Below, one piece after another: positions 27,194 through 35,965 of a stretch of 64,000 nucleotides of DNA. Within the stretch, counting starts at the first letter, position 1. Every line of letters begins with the position of its first letter. Both the position numbers and the translations under genes were made by a program. The notes beneath the pieces were generated by a model, which saw only the letters and a program-made list of their open reading frames with translations, was not told where the DNA came from and did not search any database. The stretch is from Chitinophaga sp. HK235 (lineage in GTDB: Bacteria; Bacteroidota; Bacteroidia; Chitinophagales; Chitinophagaceae): assembly GCF_018255755.1 (NCBI RefSeq), contig NZ_CP073766.1, positions 4,462,501 through 4,526,500 of the forward strand. Reading direction: 5' to 3'.

Positions 27194-27904
27194 ATGATAG
27201 CACAACTACCATCCTATATCCCGTTGGTTTTTATACTGACAACCATCGCTACATTGCTGCTGTTTTACATGGCGGTGAAAGCATCAACAGCAGCCATCGT
27301 GCGTAAAAGATCTGTGCTTATTCTTATCTGTCTGATGCTGTGGCTGGCGTTGCAGGGGATATTGGCAATAACGGGTGTTTTTACAGCAACAGATGCTATG
27401 CCGCCCAGGATCCTGTTATGGGGTGTTTTACCTGCTATTATAACGATAATATCCCTGTTTCTCACCGCTGGTGGACGGGCATTCATAGACAGCCTGCCGT
27501 TGACAAGTCTGACCTATCTTCATGTGGTGAGAATACCGGTGGAAATTGTGCTGTGGTGGCTATCCTTAAACAAAGCCATCCCGCAGTTAATGACCTTTGA
27601 AGGAAGAAATTTTGATATCCTTGCCGGTATAACAGCCCCGTTTGTGGCCTATTATGGACTGCAGAAAGGAAAACTAAACCGGCAGGCGGTACTTATCTGG
27701 CAATTGGTTGCTTTGGGGTTATTGCTTAATATAGTGGTCAATGCAATTCTTTCCGCGCCTACTCCCTTTCAAAAGTTTGCTTTTGACCAACCCAACTTTG
27801 CCATATTTTATTTTCCTTTTAGCTGGTTGCCGGCTTTTATTGTGCAGGTTGTGTTATTCGCACATTTGGCCGCCATCAGGCAGCTTATCGGAAAGACGAG
27901 GTAG
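27194..27904 (+). CDS. Seven-helix membrane protein, family not recognised
   Basis: 236 residues. About seven hydrophobic helices can be counted (8-27, 39-60, 72-93, 105-124, 140-156, 165-186, 203-227). No charged catalytic pattern stands out. Charge distribution suggests the N-terminus outside. Divergent from the propeller kinase, 183 bp apart. Function unknown. Confidence 0.65.
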   Translation: MIAQLPSYIPLVFILTTIATLLLFYMAVKASTAAIVRKRSVLILICLMLWLALQGILAITGVFTATDAMPPRILLWGVLPAIITIISLFLTAGGRAFIDSLPLTSLTYLHVVRIPVEIVLWWLSLNKAIPQLMTFEGRNFDILAGITAPFVAYYGLQKGKLNRQAVLIWQLVALGLLLNIVVNAILSAPTPFQKFAFDQPNFAIFYFPFSWLPAFIVQVVLFAHLAAIRQLIGKTR

Positions 27905-27971
27905 TTAGCGCTGCCTACACATACAGCTGCTTATTTGTATTGATTTGTTTTTCTACACTAACAGGCATAAA

Positions 27972-28000
27972 AAAAGCCTTCGAAAAATTCGAAGGCTTTT
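27972..28000 (-). terminator. Terminator of tRNA-Glu copy 1
   Basis: Perfect 13-bp stem: aaaagccttcgaa (27972-27984) / ttcgaaggctttt (27988-28000), 3-nt loop. Read on the minus strand, the stem is followed by a T-rich run. It begins 1 nt past the tRNA 3' end. Confidence 0.88.
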
Positions 28001-28001
28001 G

Positions 28002-28073
28002 TACCACGTACGGGAATCGAACCCGTGATTCCTCCGTGAAAGGGAGGCGTCTTAACCCCTTGACCAACGCGGC
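28002..28073 (-). tRNA. tRNA-Glu (TTC), copy 1
   Basis: 72 nt. Acceptor GCCGCGT pairs with ACGTGGT (two G-U pairs), discriminator A. Anticodon loop CTTTCAC gives TTC; T-arm GTTCGATTC with ACGGG/CCCGT stem. CCA is not encoded. Identical to the copy at 29014-29085. Own promoter at 28092-28121 and own terminator. Confidence 0.95.
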
Positions 28074-28091
28074 GTTTCCGTTTTGGGATTG

Positions 28092-28121
28092 CAAAGATAG
28101 GAATAAGTTTTATTCCACAAA
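28092..28121 (-). promoter_or_regulatory. Promoter of tRNA-Glu copy 1
   Basis: Minus strand: TTTG (28121-28118), 18 nt, TATCTTTG (28099-28092), then GCAATCCC. Exact fit to the Bacteroidota consensus TTTG-N19-TAnnTTTG within one base of spacing. Confidence 0.85.
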
Positions 28122-28176
28122 ATTTTTCTTCAAACTTTTTTACTTTTTTTTTCCGGAGATGATAAACAACACCTCA

Positions 28177-28854
28177 CTAATGTTTAAGTCCTGCAATCAG
28201 ATTGATGGTTAAAGCCACTACAAAAGTATTGAGGATATAAGACAACAATCCGTGTACCAGTACGGAACGGCGGAGAATGCGGTTGGAGATCTGTACATCA
28301 GAAACCTGGAAGGTCATGCCTATCACAAAAGAGAAATAAGCGAAATCGAGATAGTCGGGATGTTTTTCATCAGGGAAGTCGAGTCCACCGACGTGACGGC
28401 TTTTATCGGCCACATCATCATCGTAGTAGAGGTCGGCATAATGGAAGCTGTAGGTGGTATGTACCATGGCCCATGATGACAGTATGCCAATGATAGCTAC
28501 GGGCAGGTAGGTTCCCTCTTTTTCCTGGCCTGAAACCATCAGTAATACAATGGTGACCATACTGGCAAAGGAGGCCAGTAACAGGATGATGGTTACAAAG
28601 ATACGACTGCCATCGTCTATACGGGCCCAGTTGCGGATATCTGTCACAGATCGTTTAAAGAAAACGATCCAGCCGGTGGTGATGTAGGAGATGGCAAATA
28701 CGTCCCATAGCAGCATATAAAATACCAGCGTGCTCAGCTGAACATGGTTGAGCATGAGTATAGCAGCTGTTCCCAGTGTCAGGCTGAGGCTGATCAGGAT
28801 ACGACGGAGCGGGTGCAGGTTAAAGACATCTTTGAGCAGCTTTCTGCGTTTCAT
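28177..28854 (-). CDS. DUF1345 membrane protein
   Basis: 225 residues with about six hydrophobic segments. The family pattern is visible: FYMLLWDVFAISYI, the motif SWAMVHTTYSFHYADLYY (~129-146), FPDEKHPDYLDFAYFSFVIGMTFQVSDV and ending near VLVHGLLSYILNTFVVALTINL. Function of DUF1345 is unknown. It stands between two identical tRNA-Glu genes on the same strand and has no partner. Confidence 0.85.
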   Translation of the reverse strand: MKRRKLLKDVFNLHPLRRILISLSLTLGTAAILMLNHVQLSTLVFYMLLWDVFAISYITTGWIVFFKRSVTDIRNWARIDDGSRIFVTIILLLASFASMVTIVLLMVSGQEKEGTYLPVAIIGILSSWAMVHTTYSFHYADLYYDDDVADKSRHVGGLDFPDEKHPDYLDFAYFSFVIGMTFQVSDVQISNRILRRSVLVHGLLSYILNTFVVALTINLIAGLKH

Positions 28855-28974
28855 AATGACCGATGGTTTTCAATAATGCCTAAAAATAGTGATTTGTAGA
28901 TTGTCCGGATAAGGCTGTTGGGGGAAGATGTGCAATTGATGATATAAATTACTGCCTTACAGGTACTTAAAACA

Positions 28975-29008
28975 AAAAGGGCAGAAACATTACTGCTTCT
29001 GCCCTTTT
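28975..29008 (-). terminator. Terminator of tRNA-Glu copy 2
   Basis: Stem aaaagggcagaa (28975-28986) / ttctgccctttt (28997-29008), 10-nt loop, starting 6 nt past the tRNA 3' end. T run on the minus strand. Confidence 0.85.
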
Positions 29009-29013
29009 CTTCG

Positions 29014-29085
29014 TACCACGTACGGGAATCGAACCCGTGATTCCTCCGTGAAAGGGAGGCGTCTTAACCCCTTGACCAACGCGGC
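29014..29085 (-). tRNA. tRNA-Glu (TTC), copy 2
   Basis: 72 nt, identical to the copy at 28002-28073 across the whole gene; anticodon TTC, discriminator A, CCA not encoded. The flanks differ soon after the gene, except for a conserved upstream GCAATCCCAAAAC segment. It has its own promoter and terminator. Confidence 0.95.
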
Positions 29086-29102
29086 GTATCGTTTTGGGAT
29101 TG

Positions 29103-29133
29103 CAAATGTACAACCTTGTTTGATATTTCCAAA
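29103..29133 (-). promoter_or_regulatory. Promoter of tRNA-Glu copy 2
   Basis: Minus strand: TTTG (29133-29130), 19 nt, TACATTTG (29110-29103), then GCAATCCC. Exact consensus. Confidence 0.87.
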
Positions 29134-29225
29134 AAATATTTTCATAACCTAAAAATATATTGAATAATAGGGGTATAGATTGTAAATTCGCTCTCGATTT
29201 TTTCATACTCAAATCATGACGAAAA

Positions 29226-30242
29226 ATGGGAACTACTCTCAAAATTGGTATTAATGGTTTCGGCCGCATTGGTCGTTTGGTGTACCGCCAGATTTACAAA
29301 ATGCCCGGCATTGATGTGGTTGCTATCAATGATCTCACCAGCCCTACTGTGCTGGCGCATTTGCTGAAATATGATTCAGCACAGGGTAGGTTTGATGCAG
29401 AAGTTAAACATTCTGAGAACGCAATTAATGTGAACGGTGAAGATGTGAAGATATATGCACAGAAAGATCCGTCCCAGATTCCCTGGAAAGACCATGGTAT
29501 TGATGTTGTGATCGAGTGTACCGGATTCTTTACTGATAAAGACAAAGCTTCCGCCCACATCACTGCTGGCGCCAAGAGAGTTGTAATTTCCGCTCCGGCT
29601 ACCGGTGATCTGAAAACGATCGTTTTCAATGTAAACCACCATCTCCTGGATGGCAGCGAGACTGTTATCTCCTGCGCTTCCTGCACCACCAACTGCCTGG
29701 CTCCTATGGCTAAAGTACTGCAGGACAACTACGGTATCACTACCGGCTTAATGACTACTATTCACGCCTACACCAACGACCAGAACACCCTCGATGCTCC
29801 GCATCCTAAAGGTGACCTGCGCCGTGCCCGTGCTGCTGCTGCCAACATCGTACCTAACAGTACCGGTGCTGCAAAAGCAATCGGCCTGGTATTGCCTGAA
29901 CTGAAAGGTAAACTGGATGGTAACGCTCAACGTGTACCAACCATCACTGGTTCCCTCACCGAACTGACTACTATACTGAACAAAAAAGTAACTGCAGAAG
30001 AAATCAATGCAGCTATGAAAGCAGCTTCCAACGAATCTTTCGGTTATACTGAAGATGAAATTGTAAGCTCTGATGTCATCGGTATCCACTACGGTTCCCT
30101 GTTCGATGCTACACAGACAAAAGTAATGACTGTTGGCGATCATCAAATGGTTAAAACCGTTTCCTGGTACGATAACGAAATGAGTTATGTTTCTCAGCTG
30201 GTACGTACTGTAAGGTACTTCGCCGGTCTGATCAGCAAATAA
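29226..30242 (+). CDS. gap: Glyceraldehyde-3-phosphate dehydrogenase, type I
   Basis: 338 residues. Glycolysis/gluconeogenesis: glyceraldehyde-3-phosphate + NAD + Pi to 1,3-bisphosphoglycerate. Rossmann GINGFGRIGR at the N-terminus, NDL acidic pocket favouring NAD, catalytic C153 in SCASCTTNCLAP, and the usual WYDNEMSY near the end. The downstream pgk gene (165 bp away) makes a glycolytic pair. A candidate promoter is TATTG, 20 nt, TAAATTCG just upstream (~29170-29200), with an imperfect -7. Confidence 0.97.
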   Translation: MGTTLKIGINGFGRIGRLVYRQIYKMPGIDVVAINDLTSPTVLAHLLKYDSAQGRFDAEVKHSENAINVNGEDVKIYAQKDPSQIPWKDHGIDVVIECTGFFTDKDKASAHITAGAKRVVISAPATGDLKTIVFNVNHHLLDGSETVISCASCTTNCLAPMAKVLQDNYGITTGLMTTIHAYTNDQNTLDAPHPKGDLRRARAAAANIVPNSTGAAKAIGLVLPELKGKLDGNAQRVPTITGSLTELTTILNKKVTAEEINAAMKAASNESFGYTEDEIVSSDVIGIHYGSLFDATQTKVMTVGDHQMVKTVSWYDNEMSYVSQLVRTVRYFAGLISK

Positions 30243-30249
30243 TCAGACA

Positions 30250-30284
30250 GTATTCCCGGCATACCCTGTCGGGATACTTTTTTA
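30250..30284 (+). terminator. Hairpin between gap and pgk, possible partial terminator
   Basis: Stem gtattcccg / cgggatac (30250-30258, 30270-30277) with one bulged base, followed by six T. It may reduce gap-to-pgk read-through. Confidence 0.55.
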
Positions 30285-30406
30285 CATTCCGCGGAACAAC
30301 TACACCATAGCAGCAGATATGCCAAGTCACTTTTGGTTGAAACTTGCTTTGTGCTGTTGGTCCGCGGTTTTTTTATGGCATAAACCCTTTCTTTAAATCG
30401 CTATTT

Positions 30407-31597
30407 ATGAGCAAATTCTCCGACTATAACTTCAATGGCCGCAAAGCCCTGGTCCGTGTGGATTTCAACGTTCCCCTGAACGACAAGTTCGAAATTACTG
30501 ACGACACCCGTATGAGGGCTGCCGTTCCCACCATCAAAAAAATCCTGAAAGACGGTGGTGCCGTAATACTTATGTCCCACCTCGGCCGTCCGAAAGATGG
30601 TCCCAGCGATAAATATTCTTTAAGACATCTTGTATATCACCTCATCTCCCTGCTGGGTGGCACCACTGTTAAGTTTGCAACCGACTGCGTAGGCCCTGTA
30701 GCCAAGAAAGCCGCTGCAGACCTGCAAATGGGTGAAGTGCTGCTGCTCGAAAACCTGCGCTTCCACAAAGCGGAAGAGAAAGGTGATCCTTCCTTCGCTG
30801 AAGAACTCTCCAAACTGGGCAATGTATACGTAAACGATGCCTTTGGCACCGCTCACCGTGCACACGCCTCCACAGCCATCATCGCACAGTACTTCTCCAG
30901 ACCTGACCGCATGTTCGGGCTCCTCATGGAAGCAGAAGTAACCAACGCTGAAAAAGTACTCAACAACGCTGAAGCGCCTTTCACCGCTATCCTCGGTGGC
31001 GCTAAAGTGAGCGATAAAATTCTCATCATCGAAACACTGATGGAGCGCGCCAACAACATCATCATTGGTGGTGGTATGGCTTACACTTTCCTCAAAGCCC
31101 AGGGCAAGGAAATCGGTAACTCCCTCTGTGAAAATGATAAACTGGACCTGGCCAACGAACTGCTCGATAAAGCCAAAACCAAAAATGTAAAACTCATCCT
31201 GCCTGTTGACTCCGTCGCTGCCGACAAATTTGCTCCCGATGCCGCAACACAAGTAGTTTCCAACGATAACATCCCTGCCGGATGGATGGGCCTCGACGTA
31301 GGTCCTGAAAGCGTTGAACTGTTTGGCAAAACAATCCAGCAATCCAAAACCATTCTGTGGAACGGACCAATGGGCGTTTTTGAAATGGAAGCCTTTCAGA
31401 AAGGTACCAAAGGAGTGGCTGATGCTATCGTAGCTGCCACTGCCCAGGGCTCCTTCTCTCTTGTTGGTGGCGGTGACTCCGTTGCAGCTGTCAACCAGTT
31501 CGGACTGGCAGAAAAAGTAAGCTACGTATCCACTGGTGGTGGCGCCATGCTGGAGTTTTTCGAAGGAAAAACACTGCCAGGCATCGCAGCTATCTGA
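30407..31597 (+). CDS. pgk: Phosphoglycerate kinase
   Basis: 396 residues from the ATG at 30407; the in-frame start 21 codons upstream lies before the conserved N-terminus and has no family counterpart, so it is rejected. Features: LVRVDFNVPL, SHLGRP (~50-55), ENLRFHKAEEKGD, the hinge DAFGTAHRAHAS, ILGGAKVSDKI, and C-terminal GGGDSVAAVNQF and STGGGAMLEFFEGK. Transfers phosphate from 1,3-bisphosphoglycerate to ADP. Downstream of gap; terminated by the 31620-31663 hairpin. Confidence 0.96.
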   Translation: MSKFSDYNFNGRKALVRVDFNVPLNDKFEITDDTRMRAAVPTIKKILKDGGAVILMSHLGRPKDGPSDKYSLRHLVYHLISLLGGTTVKFATDCVGPVAKKAAADLQMGEVLLLENLRFHKAEEKGDPSFAEELSKLGNVYVNDAFGTAHRAHASTAIIAQYFSRPDRMFGLLMEAEVTNAEKVLNNAEAPFTAILGGAKVSDKILIIETLMERANNIIIGGGMAYTFLKAQGKEIGNSLCENDKLDLANELLDKAKTKNVKLILPVDSVAADKFAPDAATQVVSNDNIPAGWMGLDVGPESVELFGKTIQQSKTILWNGPMGVFEMEAFQKGTKGVADAIVAATAQGSFSLVGGGDSVAAVNQFGLAEKVSYVSTGGGAMLEFFEGKTLPGIAAI

Positions 31598-31619
31598 TTA
31601 CAGTCATCTAAACGATAAT

Positions 31620-31663
31620 TACGGATTTGTGAGGATCAATGCTCCCTTGCAAATCCGTATTTT
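31620..31663 (+). terminator. Hairpin terminator after pgk
   Basis: Perfect 10-bp stem tacggatttg (31620-31629) / caaatccgta (31650-31659), 20-nt loop, followed by TTTT. Confidence 0.65.
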
Positions 31664-31681
31664 ACTTTCTATAAATCACTT

Positions 31682-33100
31682 ATGAAAAAGCGCCTTCTCC
31701 TCTACCCCGTCATCATAGGCCTGTTTGGGATATTGATTTGGGTAATCCTGCAACAAGGACAGCTGTTGCCTGTGAAACAGACAGAAGCCCCTGTGGCAAC
31801 TGTCACCCATGCTTCACAAGCCACACCGGACAACTCCTGGTGGCAATATCTCGATAACTTCAAGCACCCGCTAAGCCTTTTGTTGCTGCAGATTATCCTG
31901 ATCATGGTGGTGGCACGCGCATTTGGTATACTGGCCAACAAGGTAAAACAACCGTCAGTAGTAGGTGAAATCATCGCCGGGGTATTGCTGGGTCCTTCTC
32001 TGCTGGGCTGGACCATGCCATCATTTTCCGCTTTCCTCTTCCCCGCTGACTCCATGAAGAATTTACAGTTCCTCAGTCAGATAGGTCTGGCCTTTTTCAT
32101 GTTTATCGTGGGAATGGAGCTGGATATCAGCAAAATCAGGAACAAAGCACACGATGCGGTAATGATCAGTCATGCCAGTATTATAGTGCCCTTTTTTCTG
32201 GGCGTATCGCTGGCCTATTATCTCTTTACCAGCTTTGCGCCTGCAGGGGTTAGCTTTCTGGCCTTTGCACTGTTTATGGGCATCGCCATGAGTATTACCG
32301 CCTTCCCGGTACTGGCCCGTATCGTACAGGAAAGAAAACTGACCGGGACACCGCTGGGCACGCTGGCCATTACCTGTGCAGCAGCCGATGATGTTACTGC
32401 CTGGTGTATCCTGGCAATAGTGGTGGCCATTGTAAAAGCAGGCGGTTTTGTTAGTGCACTCGTCACCATTGTGCTGGCCATTCTCTTTGTAGGAGCCATG
32501 CTGTGGCTGGTACGTCCCTGGCTAAACCGTACCATCAGCAGACATATAGCCGGAAATCGCCAGAAAGCGGCCGTTTCCGTGGTTTTCTTCACCTTACTGC
32601 TGTCGGCCCTGACAACCGAAGTAATAGGCATCCATGCCTTGTTTGGTGCTTTCCTTGCGGGAGTGATCATGCCACAGCAGACCGATATTAAACAACTGCT
32701 CACAGATAAACTGGAAGATGTCAGCGTATTATTGCTGCTACCGATATTTTTTGTGTACACTGGCCTTAGAACACAGATAGGCTTGCTGAATGAAAGTCAT
32801 TTGTGGACCGTATGTGGCTTGATCATGCTGGTAGCCGTAGCCGGTAAGTTCGGCGGCAGCACTTTTACTGCCCGGCTCATGGGCCAGTCCTGGCGGCAAT
32901 CCGTGGCAATTGGCGCGCTGATGAACACCCGCGGCCTGATGGAACTGGTGGTGCTCAATATCGGCTACGATCTGGGTATCCTCTCTCCAAGCATCTTTGC
33001 GATGATGGTACTGATGGCACTGGCCACCACCTTCATGACCGGGCCCCTGCTCGATCTGGTGGCGCTTAGTGAAAAGAAGAAGGGAATGCTGGCCGTATAA
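31682..33100 (+). CDS. CPA2-family cation:proton antiporter
   Basis: 472 residues. After a first helix and a ~30-residue loop, about 12 further hydrophobic helices make a Na+/H+ exchanger domain. CPA2 motifs: KQPSVVGEIIAGVLLGPSLLG, GLAFFMFIVGMELD, AITAFPVLARIVQE, and the ion-site pair in CAAADDVTAWC. No RCK/TrkA-N domain, unlike KefB or KefC. The role is likely Na+ or K+/H+ exchange at the inner membrane; which ion is not evident. Confidence 0.9.
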   Translation: MKKRLLLYPVIIGLFGILIWVILQQGQLLPVKQTEAPVATVTHASQATPDNSWWQYLDNFKHPLSLLLLQIILIMVVARAFGILANKVKQPSVVGEIIAGVLLGPSLLGWTMPSFSAFLFPADSMKNLQFLSQIGLAFFMFIVGMELDISKIRNKAHDAVMISHASIIVPFFLGVSLAYYLFTSFAPAGVSFLAFALFMGIAMSITAFPVLARIVQERKLTGTPLGTLAITCAAADDVTAWCILAIVVAIVKAGGFVSALVTIVLAILFVGAMLWLVRPWLNRTISRHIAGNRQKAAVSVVFFTLLLSALTTEVIGIHALFGAFLAGVIMPQQTDIKQLLTDKLEDVSVLLLLPIFFVYTGLRTQIGLLNESHLWTVCGLIMLVAVAGKFGGSTFTARLMGQSWRQSVAIGALMNTRGLMELVVLNIGYDLGILSPSIFAMMVLMALATTFMTGPLLDLVALSEKKKGMLAV

Positions 33101-33134
33101 CATACAGCTTTACTGCCCGAAATAAACGGGCCAT

Positions 33135-33183
33135 AAAAAGAAAAAACCCGTGCCGGCAAAGCTGACACGGGTTTTTCTTTTTT
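33135..33183. terminator. Bidirectional terminator
   Basis: Stem aaaaagaaaaaacccgtg / cacgggtttttcttttt around a 13-nt loop. Serves the antiporter (plus) and the transglycosylase (minus). Confidence 0.85.
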
Positions 33184-33194
33184 ATGAAGAGGAA

Positions 33195-34451
33195 CTACTT
33201 TTTATGAGCAGTTTTCTTTTTGGAATGTTTTTTAGCAGCTGTATGTTTTTTGCTGCTGGATTTTTTAGCACTGGTGCCGGCTTTTTTAGCAGGTGCTACT
33301 CCCTCAGCCGCTATTTTAGCAGGTGCCGGGAATTTGGATTTGTCTACACCTGTTGCTTTATCATCCAGTGTCAGCTGTACAGACTCCTTCAGGATTTCGC
33401 CTTTCTCAGCCATGAACTGCTTCATCTTATCTTTCGGGATGCGCAGGTCGTAGTTGTTTTCAGCGCTGGACATTGCTTTGGCAAAACCAGGATTAAATCT
33501 TTCCAGTTCGCCCAGGGGCATATCCAGTTTTTTGGCGATAGCCTCCAGTCTGTATTTACCGGTAACGTTGATTTCCACACTGGAGAAGATTTCATCTTCT
33601 GTCAGAGGACCTCTGGCAGTAGGAGCAGCCGCTGCTGTGCTGGTGTTTTCAGCTACAGGAGCCATGTCATCGCTCACACCGAAGAAGTTGTTGAATCTGT
33701 CGAGGATGTAACCGGTAGCAATAAATTTATACACGTGGTTACGGGATTCTGCGGGCAGGAAATACTGCATACCCCAGAAATCTTCGCGGCCGCTGGCTTT
33801 CATAGCACGTTGTACTCCACCTGGGCCACAGTTGTAGGCAGCCACTACCAGGAGCCAGTCACCAAACTGGTTATATAGCTGGTTGAGGTACTGAGCGGCA
33901 GCCAGGGTAGACTTGTAGAAATCTTTTCTTTCGTCTACTCTTTTTCCAACGTTCAGACCAAGGATACGGGCGGTACCGGCCATAAACTGCCATGCACCTA
34001 CAGCCCCTACTCTGGAACGAGCGTTGGTATTAAAGCTGGATTCAATTACGGCGAGATATTTCATTTCTTCCGGAATACCGTGCTCACGGAAGATTTTTTC
34101 TACCATGGAGAAATAAGGCTGACCTCTTTCGATCATGGTCTGCAGATGCTGGCTATACCGGGTAGCATAGTTGTTTACATAACCGGCAACCAGGTTGTTA
34201 TTGATCTGCTCATATACTTTAGCACTGCGAATATTATTAGGCAGGCTCTGGGCGGCTTTTTTCACCGCCATGGTGGTTGGAGAAGGCACTAAACTATCCT
34301 TCGGCAAGTGCACCTTGCGAAATTTCGATACTGTAGTGTCACGCGAGACCAATGGAGACGCAGTCTCTTTAGGTACGCTGTTGCTACCCATAACATCCAC
34401 ACTTCCTAAACTCAATGCTGGCAACAGCAATAGTAAAAAGATTTTTCTCAT
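33195..34451 (-). CDS. Lytic murein transglycosylase (MltD-like) with LysM-like region and Lys-rich tail
   Basis: Start taken at 34451 (MRKIFLLLLLPAL), which gives a normal signal peptide and a 10-bp gap to gatA; 418 residues. The SLT domain (~110-250) has the catalytic Glu in YLAVIESSFN, AVGAWQFMAGTAR and AAYNCGPGGVQRA. It cleaves peptidoglycan glycan chains with anhydro-ring formation. A LysM-like segment follows (~YRLEAIAKKLDMPLGELERFNPG). The last ~40 residues are dominated by Lys and Ala with Ser/His, resembling a histone-like tail; this may bind teichoic-acid-free anionic wall or LPS (inference). Confidence 0.92.
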   Translation of the reverse strand: MRKIFLLLLLPALSLGSVDVMGSNSVPKETASPLVSRDTTVSKFRKVHLPKDSLVPSPTTMAVKKAAQSLPNNIRSAKVYEQINNNLVAGYVNNYATRYSQHLQTMIERGQPYFSMVEKIFREHGIPEEMKYLAVIESSFNTNARSRVGAVGAWQFMAGTARILGLNVGKRVDERKDFYKSTLAAAQYLNQLYNQFGDWLLVVAAYNCGPGGVQRAMKASGREDFWGMQYFLPAESRNHVYKFIATGYILDRFNNFFGVSDDMAPVAENTSTAAAAPTARGPLTEDEIFSSVEINVTGKYRLEAIAKKLDMPLGELERFNPGFAKAMSSAENNYDLRIPKDKMKQFMAEKGEILKESVQLTLDDKATGVDKSKFPAPAKIAAEGVAPAKKAGTSAKKSSSKKHTAAKKHSKKKTAHKK

Positions 34452-34461
34452 ACAATTTATT

Positions 34462-35907
34462 TTAAACAATCGAAGCCCTTTCCGTTGCCATCACTTGATG
34501 GGCAATTTGCAACAGGGCTGCTTCGTCAAACTTCTTTGTGATGATCTGTACACCGTATGGCATTCCGTTTGAATGCCGGCCCAACGGCACTGAAATGGCC
34601 GGGACCCCTGCAAGATTGGCCAGTACCGTATAAATATCTGCCAGGTACATAGCAATCGGGTCTTTTGTTTTTTCCCCTAATTTAAAGGCTGTCGACGGTA
34701 CAGTTGGCATTAAAATAGCGTCGAATTCTTCCAGAATCTCATTCAGTTTTTCGGTAACTAATCTCCTGACTTGTTGTGCCTTCGTATAATATGCGTCGTA
34801 ATAACCTGCACTCAGCACAAAAGTCCCCAGTAATATACGACGTTTTACTTCTTTACCAAACCCTTCCGATCTGTTTTTTTTGTAAAAATCGGTCAGGTCT
34901 AGATTCTTTTCGTTGGTTCTATGCCCAAATCTGACACCATCATAGCGGGACAAATTAGAGGATGCCTCCGCTGTTGTCAGCACATAATAGGCGGGAACCA
35001 CATAGTCAAGATAATCAAAGCCTTTACCAGTTACGGTGTGTCCGGCAGTTACGAGGCTTTCAAAAAGATCGATATAACCACCTCTCATTTCAACATCCAA
35101 TCCTTCATGGTACTGGGCATCTCTTAAATACGCCAACCTGTAACTTTTATTGTGTGACAGATTTTGCAGGTAGTCGGGAACTTCTTGTTGAGCCGCTGTA
35201 CTATCGAACTCATCAGGTCCTGCCATCACTTGCAGAACACTGGCCACATCGTCAATTTCCTTGCCAAAAATGCCTATCTGATCAAAAGAAGAGGCATAGG
35301 CGATGAGCCCGTGACGTGAAATACGGCCATAGGTGGGTTTAAGCCCGATTATGCCGCAAAAATCAGCTGGTTGGCGGACAGAACCGCCGGTGTCGCTACC
35401 CAGGCTAACCTGACAAAGGTCTGCCTGTACAGCTACTGCTGAGCCTCCTGAAGAACCACCCGGAACCCGGGTATTGTCCAGCGCGTTCAGCGTGGGACCA
35501 TAAGCGGAGTTCTCATTGGTAGATCCCATTGCAAACTCGTCGCAGTTAAGATTACCAATAATAATCGCATCCGCTGCCAGCAGTCTTTCCACAGCTGTGG
35601 CGGAAAAAAGTGATGTAAACCCTTCCAGTATCCTGGAAGCGGCACTCACATTATGGCCTTTATAACAGATTACATCTTTAATACCTATCACTACTCCGGC
35701 TAAAACGCCAACCGGCTGACCGTTTTTAAGGCGTTCATCCAGTTTCTGCGCTTTTACCAGCGCCTCCTCCTCATATACTTCCAGGAAGGCATTCAGGTGT
35801 TTTAACTGTGCTATACGGTCGAGGTAAAAACGTACTCTCTCCGTACAGCTTGTACTGCCGGCGTATAATGCTCTATGAAATGAAGCTATACTGCTGTATT
35901 CAGTCAA
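34462..35907 (-). CDS. gatA: Asp/Glu-tRNA amidotransferase subunit A
   Basis: 481 residues. Amidase-signature enzyme whose triad is present: K77 (GIKDVI), cis-Ser S152 (GGSSGGSA), nucleophile S176 (GSDTGGSVRQP). With GatB and GatC it converts Glu-tRNA-Gln or Asp-tRNA-Asn to the amide form. gatB and gatC are not in the window. It sits between tatA (58 bp upstream) and the transglycosylase gene (10 bp downstream), likely one transcript. Family length is normal. Confidence 0.95.
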   Translation of the reverse strand: MTEYSSIASFHRALYAGSTSCTERVRFYLDRIAQLKHLNAFLEVYEEEALVKAQKLDERLKNGQPVGVLAGVVIGIKDVICYKGHNVSAASRILEGFTSLFSATAVERLLAADAIIIGNLNCDEFAMGSTNENSAYGPTLNALDNTRVPGGSSGGSAVAVQADLCQVSLGSDTGGSVRQPADFCGIIGLKPTYGRISRHGLIAYASSFDQIGIFGKEIDDVASVLQVMAGPDEFDSTAAQQEVPDYLQNLSHNKSYRLAYLRDAQYHEGLDVEMRGGYIDLFESLVTAGHTVTGKGFDYLDYVVPAYYVLTTAEASSNLSRYDGVRFGHRTNEKNLDLTDFYKKNRSEGFGKEVKRRILLGTFVLSAGYYDAYYTKAQQVRRLVTEKLNEILEEFDAILMPTVPSTAFKLGEKTKDPIAMYLADIYTVLANLAGVPAISVPLGRHSNGMPYGVQIITKKFDEAALLQIAHQVMATERASIV

Positions 35908-35965
35908 AGCTAAACCAGTTAAAATATTAATTCAGGATAATTCCCTCTACAGGGATACCGCCAGG

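Noticed and set aside
28002..29085. The tRNA-Glu pair as borders of an integrated element (att sites)
   Set aside because: Both copies are complete with their own promoter and terminator, and the gene between is a single DUF1345 protein, with no integrase.
30344..30406. Upstream start of pgk
   Set aside because: The added 21 residues have no counterpart in phosphoglycerate kinases, which begin shortly before DYNFNGRKALVRVDFNVPL.
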